Below, one piece after another: positions 53,801 to 64,000 of a DNA stretch of 64,000 nucleotides. The DNA is from Diplocarpon mali. Taxonomy: Eukaryota; Ascomycota; Leotiomycetes; Helotiales; Drepanopezizaceae. The translations under genes and the position numbers were made by a program. Each line of letters opens with the position of its first letter. Position 1 is the stretch's first letter. Location: contig JAENRP010000001.1 in the NCBI GenBank assembly GCA_024741835.1, forward strand, positions 310,001 through 374,000, read 5' to 3'. The notes under the pieces are model-generated. The model saw only the letters and a list, made by a program, of their open reading frames with translations. It had not been told where the DNA came from and made no database searches.

Positions 53801-55204
53801 GGTTTGAGTATTGTTAAGTAAGTGAGATCTCAAAACTAATAACAGCTTTTAGCAGGCCAAATTGTTGGCAAGGTTTGGGCTTAAGATTAGTAAAATTACA
53901 CTAAAGCACCCGACATATTATAATAAAAGAATAAGATATTAAGCTTTTATTAAGCAACTATAATTATGTTATATAATATAAGTATCAAATTCTAAGTATA
54001 CATCATCTTGCAAAAATTCAGTAGTAATACACTATCTTGATTTATCATCACTGGTCGATTACATAAAAGACGCATCGCATCTATCTATGTAAATAACGTA
54101 GATACTTCCTCAAATTAAAAATTGATTTATTTTTATCAAAACGAATCTTATCTTCCATCTCTAATAGATCTTCACTTGAAATTATAAAATTGATATAACT
54201 GATAAAAGATAAAATTAAACCAATTCCTTTCGATCTTAACTGACAAGAATTTTAAGGCTAGATAGCAGTAGAGCTGGGCTCGGATTCAGTAACAAATTCT
54301 ACCCTAATAATAAAGGCGACATATATTTACGTAAAGTAAGAGGGTCAGTCCCGTAGCTCAGTGAACTTCTCAGCTCTAGTCTATGTGTACTTCAAAATAA
54401 TAAGAGTTAATAGCTTTGAATCCGGCCTTTAATAGTGTGGACGACCATTCCTAAGCTGGATCGCTCTCGCCTTATCGTACAACTTCAGAAAACAACAAAC
54501 ACGAAGGTTTGTATATCAATCGTTTTTGCATTAGTAATCTTGCCTGGAATTTTCTCTTCCTAGATATTGCTGCGGGAAGGTTCAGGATGCAAAGGGCATA
54601 TCAACAGATATGCAACCCTTGAAAATTACACAACAGGGAGGGATAGAGGGAGAGGAAAATCTATGCGCTTTGAGTAATAAATACCACTCATCTGTCTTAT
54701 AATACAAACGAGACTTCAATATCAAAATCTAGGGGCCCTCATAGCTGTGATGTCGGAATCGAAGTACAGGAGCAGCTCCTTTGAGCCGCAGCTGACTAAT
54801 ACAGCGCTTATGACCTGTTATGACCAACAGTGACGTTCGTTCTCTCAAGAGCTGCAATCTCTCTTTGGATATCCCTGTGCTCGCTCCTCAACAAGAAATT
54901 TCGACGACGAAGTGAACCAATGATTCTTTTGTCAGCAATTCATTCCTCTGCGCAGTTGCCCTGCTGCTCAACTGGAGGCATACTCACATTGCAGAATGCA
55001 AAATTGCCAAACCATCTTTGGTTGACCCTACCAACAGCCGGTTGTCCTAGCGTGTAGCCAACTTTGCCATCAAAAAACTGCACCAGCAAACAGCAGGACA
55101 AGAGGCTGGGAAAAGCATCGCAACTCATAATCATATCTGTGTTGCAAAGAGGACAGAAGGACTCAAAACGCATTGCGACTACGACAGGCCCTTAGACGTC
55201 GACG
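50817..55204. other. AT-rich gene-free block, probably RIP-affected repeat DNA
   Basis: From about 51.0 to 54.8 kb the sequence turns sharply AT-rich and TpA-rich with stops in all frames. No frame gives a recognisable domain. A TTGGTATCATG sequence at about 52547-52557 resembles the initiator-tRNA primer-binding site of copia-type elements, but no terminal repeat was found beside it. The composition resembles the RIP-mutated copia relic at the right end of the window. The last ~400 bp before 55204 return to normal composition and form the CorA promoter. Confidence 0.6.
53601..53620. repeat. Perfect 20-bp palindrome
   Basis: GGATATGCATATGCATATCC is exactly self-complementary with no spacer. 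It lies inside the AT-rich block. Confidence 0.9.
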
Positions 55205-57936
55205 ATGGCCGCGCCACCTCCACCTCGAAGTAGAGGATCTCTTAAGAATGCGGGTGAAGAACCTCAAAGACCAGCACCAACTGCGCTGCAGACTCCGAGG
55301 CATGCTCCCAGTAGTTCTACTGCGACATTGCGGCCGGAAGCTAGTACCCCAATACCGAAAAAGAAGAGAAACCACCGTGGCGGGAAGAAGAAGCGTAGGC
55401 GGCAATCTTTCGCAGCGTCCACTGAGGATGGCTCTGGAATGCTGGGAACTTCACACCGCGTTGACAGCGAAAGCGCAGCAAGAGCAAGTTTCTACAGGGT
55501 GCAGAATCTTAGTAATACCAGCCTGGAGAGTGAAGCCTTGCTGGATCACAGGTATGCTGATGTCACTTACTGAACATAAGTTTTCCCTTTTCTTTTTCTA
55601 ATTGCAACTTTTTGTAGAGAACAATCAAGCATGCGCCCCCGCAGATCATCAACTATGGGGCAGAGCGCTTTCGGACTGCCTTCGTACGATAGCCCGTCCT
55701 CATATCGACCACAGTATTCGAATCCCTTTATCGTATCAGATAATAACCGTCAACCGAGAACAGTGAGGAAAGACAGCGACCACAAATACGAAGTCACAGA
55801 TGAGAGAGCACCTTTGATTCCAGAGTCATCGAGGTCAAAGAGCTCTGGAGCCGTTGTTGGTGGATATGGCAGCGGTCACCACCGATCATCCAGCAAAGCC
55901 TCATCTAGGAGCAAGAAGAAGACTATATTCGATCGGCAAAGCCCATCAGTCCCATTGCAAAGCGAGGGATTCAATGTGAACTATCCGCCATCAATGCCCG
56001 GCAGCCCTACTCTTAGTACTAATCGGGACATGAGTTTTGGAGATATGATGGTCAGAGATGATTTTGCCCAGTCTAGAGCTTCTCCTCGCGCTGGAAGAGA
56101 CGACTTTAGTGAGCATGCGATTGATGACCATTCGATGTCGGCGAGCTCTTCTGGCAAGGAAATTGGATTTCAGGGCAGGCGTCATACCGTTGCGCTCGAG
56201 GCTGAGGAAGATGTCTGCTTTCCGGTGGAGAGCATGTCAGAAATGGCAGAAGAAGACATGGCTCGGCGACAGGGTGAGGGGTTCCGAAGACCTAATGGTC
56301 TAAGACGAAGAAGGGGCAAATGGCCGGATCTGGCCATGTTGGACGAGTGGAGCAGATTCGAAAAAGAAGGGAGGAGTGAGGAGCGTCGTGCGAAGAAAAT
56401 CACAGAGCCTCAGTTGATTGGTGGTCGGTTACGGCCTATTCACAAGGGTTGGCACCGAGCCGAGGACGACGCCCCGTACCGCTTCACATATTTCAACGAA
56501 GACTTTCAAAGCACAATTCATAGCCAGACTATTTCTGAACTGGTACAGGCTGGTAGCAACTTCCAGGAATTATTTGTCCCGGATCCGCCAGAGCTAAGCG
56601 ACAGTTCAGATTCTGAAGATGGAGAACGACCACAGGACGATAGCTTTCTACGGCATGTGGATGAGCAAAATGGCGATTCTAGAGTGCCAACGCGCCAAGG
56701 CTCGCTGATTGACCATCCAGAGTCGAGACGCGGTGGTTCGATAACTGGGGATGCCAAGCATACATCTGGACCGACAGCGGCCATCGAAAATCCAAATTTT
56801 AAATTCAAATCCTCGCCTTCCAAGTCTCCAATTGGAAACCCACTTCCTAAGAAAGAGAAGGCGAAGCGCTATGGAGAGCGTCCAACCTGGTGGCTCGATG
56901 TTTTGTCGCCGACTGACGCCGAAATGAAGGTACTGTCTAAAACTTTTGGTATACATCCCCTAACTGCAGAGGACATTATGATGCAAGAAGCCCGGGAGAA
57001 GGTGGAACTGTTCCGAAACTATTATTTCGTCAACTATCGTTCCTTCGAACAGGACATGAACAACGAGGACTTTCTTGAACCCGTCAACATGTATGTTGTG
57101 GTTTTTCGAGAAGGCGTAATCAGTTTTCACTTCTCCTTGACCCCTCATCCTGCCAATGTCCGCCGACGAATCCGACAGCTTAGCGACTACCTAATTCTTT
57201 CATCGGATTGGATCTCGTATGCAATCATCGACGACATTACTGATGTCTTCGCTCCTCTTATTCAGAATATCGAAGATGAAGTTGATGACATTGACGACGC
57301 CATTTTGAAGCTTCATTCGCCTGCAGATGACGAGAAACCGTATAATGACAATGATAAAAAGTCAGAGGCAGGAGACGGCACCTCAGGCGAAAGTGGCGGC
57401 GACATGTTGCGCCGAGTCGGGGATTGCAGAAAGAAGGTCATGGGCCTGTATAGATTGCTCGGAAACAAAGCCGACGTTATCAAGGGCTTCGCCAAGCGAT
57501 GTAACGAGCACTGGGAAATTGCGCCACGGAGTGAGATTGGACTTTACTTGGGCGACATACAAGACCATATTATAACCATGACTGGGAACTTATCACATTA
57601 TGAGAAGTAAGTCAGTCTTATTCGATGTCAATTTAGCTCATAATTGCTCACAAATTCAGGATTCTCGCCCGCTCCCACGCCAATTACCTAGCTCAAATCA
57701 ACATCCGCATGAACGAGCGCCAAGAGCAAACCGCTGACGTTCTCGGTAAGCTCACTGTCCTTGGTACCATCGTGCTCCCCATGAACATCATCACCGGTCT
57801 TTGGGGAATGAACGTATGGGTCCCCGGCCAGGAGTACGAGGGTGATTTGACGTGGTTCTGGTTTCTCACTGCAGGGCTACTTGCATTTGGTATTAGCTGC
57901 TTCTTTATCGCAAGATGGCTATATAAGATCGTTTGA
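55205..57936 (+). CDS. CorA-family magnesium transporter, Mnr2/Alr type
   Basis: Mg2+ channel of the CorA superfamily; the long N-terminus fits vacuolar Mnr2 or plasma-membrane Alr1 of yeast. Three exons: 55205-55551, 55618-57606 and 57660-57936, giving 870 aa. Residues 1-~400 are Ser/Pro/Arg-rich and disordered, with a basic KKKRNHRGGKKKRRR patch near residue 55. The cytoplasmic CorA domain begins around ERPTWWLDVLSPTDAEM, with FGIHPLTAEDIMMQEAREK as the family signature. Two membrane helices follow at the C-terminus, with the selectivity-filter GMN at 828-830 (TGLWGMNVW) just after the first (LGTIVLPMNIITG) and the second at FWFLTAGLLAFGISCFFIA. It stands alone between two AT-rich blocks. 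Choosing Mnr2 over Alr1 from sequence alone is uncertain. Confidence 0.95.
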
Positions 57937-59483
57937 AGCGCTCTATAATATGGCCAGTAGATATGCGTGTATAGCAGATAGGGATATCGTTGGACGATGG
58001 AAAACACACTGTACATAGTGCTTGATCATGGGGGAAGGCAGGTTGTATATATGGTTATGATAACATGCACAATCAAGCACGGTTTTCACAAGTACCTGCT
58101 TACTCTTGCATGCTCAGAGTTGGAGCGCTTCTGGAGGTCAGAGTCTCTTCATTTCTATCTATAGTAAAGCTATGATTTGCTTTCTGGACTCCACATCTTC
58201 TACCTTGTCACCACCATTTCTGTTTACATCCCTCTTCAAATCCGTCCGGCTCTTCAGCCGCGAACTCGCACAACTCGTTGAACTAGTCTTACAGTCTTTG
58301 TTTGACGGCTTCCCAATTCTATTAGACCTCTGAAGTTGAGCAGCTCTGGGTCCTGCCAGTTGTTGTCACGGCACGGTTGTACCATGGTCGCGATAAAAGC
58401 ACGAGAACTGTCTGAGTAGAAATAGAGGCGAAACAGACTGATATAATAGATATACCGCACCTTTACTATACCTTTCTTTTAGTAGATAGAATATAACTTA
58501 TTAGTAGAAATCGACTTTTAAGAGTTGTAGGCTAAGGAGAGTATATTAGGAGGAAGGCTTCTTACTTTGTATATACTCCTTAGCTTTGAATTCTATATGA
58601 TTTAGTAGCCTTGATCTTAGTGACTTTATCGATTTATGCCTTACTTCTACTATTATATAATTTAAAGCTTATACTCCCTCTGGCCTTATAAGGCGATATA
58701 ATATACTTAGCAGAGGACTAGTACCCCTTTGGAGACCCTTCTTCTAACTGACTCCTATAATATATAAAAGCAACTTAAAGAACGGCCTTAACGTTCGGTC
58801 CCTTTTTAAACTTAAGAATCGAAAGAAGAGCTAGTAGACTTAGTTAGAATAACTATCGATAGTTAGTAGCTCTTAGCTAACTTTAAAAGAAATTATAGAA
58901 TCTATAAGTTAAGGTATTTCTCGATTATAGCCTTTAATAGGACGAAAACGTTATATAAGGACCTTTTACTTTAAGAGAATCAACCTTAAAATAATAATGC
59001 TAATACCTCTTAAGTTAAGCAACCTCTTAATTAGAGAGGATACCTTTTAAAACCTTACAAAAGACAAATCCCTTATACCAGCTAACTCTACTAGCAAGCC
59101 TCGACTAGCCCTCTCTTTAAAACAAACCTTATATAATATAAAAGATATATCAACCTCTTTTAAATAAGAAGCCTTAATCCGACCTATCTCTTATACTAAT
59201 ATAGAGGCTAAGAGAGACGACTTCTTTATATTATTAGGATTCTAAACTAAGGCAGGCAAGAGATCTGCTATATATAAGGATCGACTAGTAGTAGAGGAAC
59301 GCCTAGTAGAATTGTCGTGCAGAATGGGCGGAGTCTCTACTTATTCTGGAGACCCTTTACGTGACTCCTGCTAAGTCATAGACTCTCCCTTTTCTTTCCG
59401 AAGTCTCCTTACTATATATATACTAAAGAATAATATAATCAATTATCTTTATTTATATTAGCGAGCCTCTTAAGCGACCTAAT
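57937..59483. other. Transition into AT-rich repeat DNA, no gene
   Basis: Normal composition continues to about 58.4 kb, then changes abruptly to TpA-rich sequence with stops in every frame. A less mutated stretch near 59314-59400 (GTGCAGAATGGGCGGAGTC...) may belong to a long terminal repeat, but I could not find its partner in the window. Confidence 0.5.
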
Positions 59484-59574
59484 AAAGGCCCTTTAGCCGA
59501 TTGTACTATAGTTATAAGCCTTATAAGTACTTTAATATGCTTTCTCTTTATATGCAATCGGCTAAAGGGCCTTT
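59484..59574. repeat. Perfect 20-bp inverted repeat with 51-bp spacer
   Basis: AAAGGCCCTTTAGCCGATTG at 59484-59503 is matched by its exact reverse complement at 59555-59574. The arms are GC-rich compared with the surrounding AT-rich DNA. It lies just upstream of the copia relic and could be a hairpin in the element leader, or terminal repeats of a tiny insertion. Confidence 0.85.
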
Positions 59575-59759
59575 TAAGCTCCTGACCGACTTTTCAAGTA
59601 TTTATAATAACTCAAAGGACCTTTATTTTTAATTAATAAATCTCCATTTTCCGATCGAACCTTATTTGCAAACTTTATTTATATACCTAACCTTTTTACT
59701 AGACTCTATTTAATATATCTGACTCTTTAAGCATCTCTAAGCCTTGCCTTAACACTTTT

Positions 59760-62700
59760 GCCTTTTAAGTGAAGTGGTTTAATAAATATATATTCTTCGC
59801 TAAGCTTTATAATATTACCATTTTTGCCGATTTAAGACTCCTATTTAAGTTAATTATAAAGACTGAGCCTTAAGCTCCCTTTATATAAGAGCTTAAGGAA
59901 CTGGAAACGGCTAACCTTTGCATAGTATATATAAGGTTATATAAAGAGTATATAGCGACTCTATTTAAATAGATTTACGCCCGCTTTCCCTTAAAAGACC
60001 TATCAAAGGCTCTTCTTCTATAGGCTTTATATAAGGATATTAAGGATAAATATAAAATCCTAATAAAGAAGCACTATATATGTAAGGAAACTTAAAAGAC
60101 TTAATATAAATACTATAAGCTACTCTTAAAATAGGTCTTTAAGACTGTCGATAGAACGCTCTTAGCTTCTATAATAGCTTAAGTATAAATCTAAGTTAAG
60201 AAGCTCTCCTCCTTAATACCTAATAGAGATACTCTTATAACTGGAACTACTGCTAACGATTTGCATTCCATTTTAATGAACTAGCAACTCTTACTCTAAG
60301 GCCTAATATCTATTTTAAAGTATAATATTACGCCTTCTAACAAGGCTATTTAGTCTTAGATAAGGCTCTAGTATTGCGATATACTATACTAAAGTAAGAC
60401 TAAGAGAACTAATACTTAGCAGTAGATCTAAGAGTAGTAGGAGGCGTATTGCCTAATAGAATAATATAGTCTTCTTAAGATTAAAGGGAGATTAGGAGTT
60501 ATTGACTTTTTAGATTTAATTATAATAAAGATCAATCTGAGTTAAGTGACTTACTTAAAGGAGGAAATTATTACTAATAAGCAGATAGGAACCTTATATA
60601 AGCATAACCTAATATAGCTAAGCCGCGCCTTAGCAGGCATTGAATCTAATAAAGCGATCGATAATAAAAGGCTAGCAGTTTTTACTATTTAAGAGTCTCT
60701 CCTAGATGTTAAAACCCCTTCGCAGGCTCTAGCAAGCAGCTTCCGAAATCGCTCTATAAGCTCTAAAAGGGAGATTAGGCCTAAGTGCCCTTGTAAAGGC
60801 TTTAAAAATCACTATTAGAAGCCCTAGGACTATTGGAAACTATTATATATTATAAACGGGCGTAAGGAAAATATAAAGGTTCTCCCTTTGCGAAAGGAGG
60901 TCCTACGAATATAAAAGGCGTTAAACGCAAGAGACTAGTTCAAAGGTCTTTAAGTATAACTTAAGGAGAATAATATTGCAGTAATAGCAATTGATAAATT
61001 TAAAGGAAAGGCTTTAGCATTTGAAGAGGATGGTTTAAGTAAAAGGAAGAACTTACTAGTCTTTATAATAATAGATCCCTTTGCCTTTGACGCTTTTAAA
61101 GAATCGTTTAACGTCTACTACCTCTTTAAGCTAAAATGCTACCTACTCTCCTTAAGTATGCTCTTTAATAATTGCACAGCTACTTATATCGTTAATTCAA
61201 AGGATTTACTTATCGCAGGCACCTTTAAGCCTTCTGGCGACTCGCAGTAATGTATTAAAGCAAGTACCTTAAGACTCCTAATTATTAAGAGAGGTAATAG
61301 ATATATAGTAGACTCTCTTCTATAGCGTGATAGCTCTCTTATAGAGATAATGCTTTGCAATATTACTATTATAAAGGAGTTTACTACTAATATTATCTTA
61401 AAAAGGCTCCTTGTAGATAAGGGTTTTTAATACTCTAAGGTAGACCTTACTTTGCGCTCTAGGAGTATTAAAGACTTTGTAAAGCGAGCTTAGTTAAAGC
61501 GTTATTATAATCTCGTTTTCTTTAAATATAAGCCTATTAACTATTTAGATCTTTTAAATATGCTTTAATATAACTTCTCTGCCTTAATAGCGTTCTCTAT
61601 AGCTAAGACGATGCTTTATAATAGGTTCTAGTCTAGCTATACACCTACTAGGGTATAGGATAATAATGCGTATACTTAGCACCTTCGCGCTGGCCACTTA
61701 GGCGCAAAGGCTCTCTAAGCGCTAGTCAAGTGCGCTAAGGGAGTGAAGATCAGGGGAATATAAAGGTTAGAGTACTTTATATGCGTAATAGCGTCTGCTA
61801 GGCAAGTTATTTCTTGCGCTACCTTTAAGAACCGATCTCTAAAGCCCTTTTTTAAGATCTCTTAGGATCTCTTTAACTTTTTAAATAACTTATATAATAG
61901 TTGCTTATAGGTTCTTTTAATTAAGGATAAGTATAGCAGTATGCTTTAGATATTCCTATTAAAATCAAAGGGTAGAGATATGATTATAAAGGTCCTTTAG
62001 GCCTTTGAAGTATAAGTAAAACGCTAATATAGGCTTTCAATTTGTAAGATTAGGCAAGATAATAATACTTTAGTAATCTCCTTAAGGGAAGACTCTCTTA
62101 TAAAGTACTAAAGATAGGTAAAAGAGGAGGGAATTGATTTAAAGCTTACTCTTACTTATATATATTAACCTAATAGAGGCGCGGAGCAAGTAGGAAGGAA
62201 GTTAATTAAACGCTCTATTAAAATGAGAATCTACACTAGGCTTTTAGTAAGCCTTTGGCCAGAGGTTGTAGAGGCTGCTATATACCTTTATAATATCTCC
62301 TTACTTATTAGGAAGAAGATGATTTTATTAAGCAAGGCTCTTTATAGTTGGTTTAAGTAGTATTTTCGATTTTATAAGCCGCTGCTTATTAAGTAGATAA
62401 TAGTAAGCTTAAAGCCTGACTAGAGTCGCGTTTATACGTATAGCGCTTGCGCATACCCTTTAATTAGGAAGAGGGAGGCAGGAAGGGACCGCTGAACCTT
62501 TAAAATTGAACTATAAGGGCACTTAAGTTACTTAGTTAGATATATTACCTTTAATATTTATAGAATCTAGGTTCTTATACTTTAGTAAGTAATAATAACT
62601 TATAATATCGAATTCGATAAGTCTCTCTTCTATAGTCCAGAAGCTAAGCGCGCAAACCCTATATTACGCTAGGAACTTAAGATAACCCTTTAATTGATCG

Positions 62701-64000
62701 AAGAGGAAGAGGGAGCTTAAGATACTAAGTTTAAAAGCATTTTCGAAGAATCAAAGCTTATTATAGGGCCGAACGCAATCGCTGCAGAAGAAGCCGCTAT
62801 ATAAGAAGAGCCTATATTATAGACTAACGCTACTCTATAGCCTTTAACTAATAATATAGAAGGCTTTAACTTAAATCTAAATTCTTTAAGAGACCTGCTT
62901 AGAAACTTAGGAGTAGAAGCAAGCGAATTAAAAGCCACTTCGCTAATCTTTAAGAGGGCAAATAGCAACCAAAGCTTAAGGGTGATAATTCCCTATAAAG
63001 GCCCTATTAAAGAAGGAACTATAGATAACTCTAAGGGAGTTTTTAGAGACGAGTTCTATAAGGCGATCGGCAGATCTTTAGCTGCTATTTTATATAAGAA
63101 TAGAGATGGCTTAAAGGCTTTAAGATAGAATCTTCAATTATAAAGGTAAGCCTTAGTAAACTTTAGTAAAAGGCTAAAGGCACTACTACTAAGATCTAAG
63201 AGGAGCTTTAATAGTCTTATAAAAAGCGACCTAGTAAAAGGAGTAGGCCCTAATAATACAATACCTTAAGTTATAATATTAGCTTAGAGACTATAGGCTT
63301 AGGAGATAAAGCTACTTAGACTCTTAAAGGAACCTCTAGCAATAATAAAAATAGAAGAGGAGACCTATAGAGAAAAGCGCAAGGAGGAACTCCCTTTTCT
63401 TAAGTAAAAGAGGATAAGACGCTTAAGCGTTAAGTAATAAGAGACTTTAAAAGTATATACTACTACTTTAAAGTATATACTCTTTTAAAGTAATATTAAT
63501 TTACCCTACTCCTTATATATATAAGAGTTTATATTAACCTTTTAAGCAAATAAATAGATAAGGGAAGATAGGAAGGACTATTTGATAGTTTATATAGTTA
63601 TTAAAGCTGCAGTTAATAGTTAGGCAAAGGATAAAGCGCAATCTCCTAATTGCTTATAGTACTAAGGCTTTCTACTAAAGCCTTTAAAAGGATGGCTAGA
63701 CCTAGAGAAGTACCCTTTTAGCAAACGATTTAAAGAAGGAGGGCGCTAAGAGATTAGGAATTTAGAATCTTGGAATTATTAGAGAATTATATAAAGGGAT
63801 TACTTAAAACCCTTGCTAATACTATTAAAATGGGTTTTTACTTATAAGGTCAATAGCTTTAGTAAGCTTCTAAAGTGCCGATTATAGCTAGTTATATAAA
63901 GGGATCTTTAAGATAAAGCTTTAATTTTCTCAACCTACGCAGCCACGCTTATAGCAAGGTCTTTTAGGGTACTAATAGCGCTTACTATATACTTCGATAT
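59760..64000 (+). pseudogene. Ty1/copia retrotransposon polyprotein relic, RIP-mutated, runs off the window
   Basis: A single forward frame (codon starts divisible by 3) retains copia polyprotein order across more than 3 kb despite dozens of TAG/TAA codons. From left to right: a Gag-like helical region; a CCHC zinc knuckle at about 60786-60835 whose last Cys has become Tyr; a protease-like segment near 61160-61230; a GAG-pre-integrase motif at 61677-61710 (HLRAGHLG after a stop that replaces Trp); the integrase core with its three acidic residues at 61866 (Asp), 62058 (Asp) and 62184 (Glu); and the start of reverse transcriptase near 63831 (WVFTYKV). No frameshift was found between these landmarks. 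Stops fall mainly where TGG, CAG or CAA are expected, which is the C-to-T/G-to-A pattern of RIP. The left limit and the LTRs are not resolved. Confidence 0.88.

Noticed and set aside
62717..62968. 83-codon minus-strand frame
   Set aside because: Antisense shadow of the copia relic.

Overview
This 64 kb window is nuclear DNA from a filamentous ascomycete (Pezizomycotina). The evidence is short introns (mostly 46-60 nt, GT..AG with a CTAAC/CTGAC-like branch site), a HET-domain gene, a secreted GH55 glucanase, a fungal DPP5-type peptidase, and AT-rich gene-free blocks. One of those blocks holds a Ty1/copia element whose reading frame is broken only by stop codons, as expected from repeat-induced point mutation (RIP). 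I cannot name the genus. Thirteen protein genes are well supported, two being orphans of unknown function; one small candidate and one transposon relic are weaker.

Layout. 1-8.8 kb: a GC-rich stretch with no recognisable gene, full of simple repeats, a 61-bp minisatellite and a purine-only tract; it forms the long upstream region and leader of a CDC25 phosphatase gene (8.8-10.7 kb). 10.7-14.3 kb: no gene recognised, with an assembly gap. 14.3-16.2 kb: a HET-domain protein. 17.7-22.9 kb: two divergent orphan genes of 308 and 1240 aa. 23.9-26.6 kb: prohibitin-2 and a CstF-64/Rna15-type RNA-binding protein, head to head. 28.1-30.8 kb: a secreted DPP5-type serine peptidase. 30.8-35.4 kb: gene-poor. 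35.4-38.1 kb: a GH55 exo-beta-1,3-glucanase. 40.3-41.9 kb: an M28/aminopeptidase-Y-like secreted protein that has lost key catalytic residues. 43.3-50.8 kb: a compact housekeeping block with a coiled-coil protein carrying a C-terminal Zn2Cys6 cluster, tubulin cofactor A, THOC7, elongin A and NEDD8. 50.8-55.2 kb: AT-rich, gene-free. 55.2-57.9 kb: an isolated CorA/Mnr2-type Mg2+ transporter. 58.4-64 kb: AT-rich, with the nonsense-riddled copia relic running off the window end.

How the genes relate. The housekeeping block joins RNA polymerase II elongation and mRNP genes (THOC7 and elongin A, sharing a 387-bp divergent promoter) to NEDD8, which activates cullin ligases; elongin A is itself a BC-box ubiquitin-ligase adaptor. 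DPP5, GH55 and the M28-like protein are three successive secreted-protein genes in gene-poor sequence. The observations most worth following up are the conserved but apparently catalytically dead M28 protein, the two non-GT introns in the NEDD8 gene, the C-terminal zinc cluster behind a coiled coil, and the frameshift-free copia relic.
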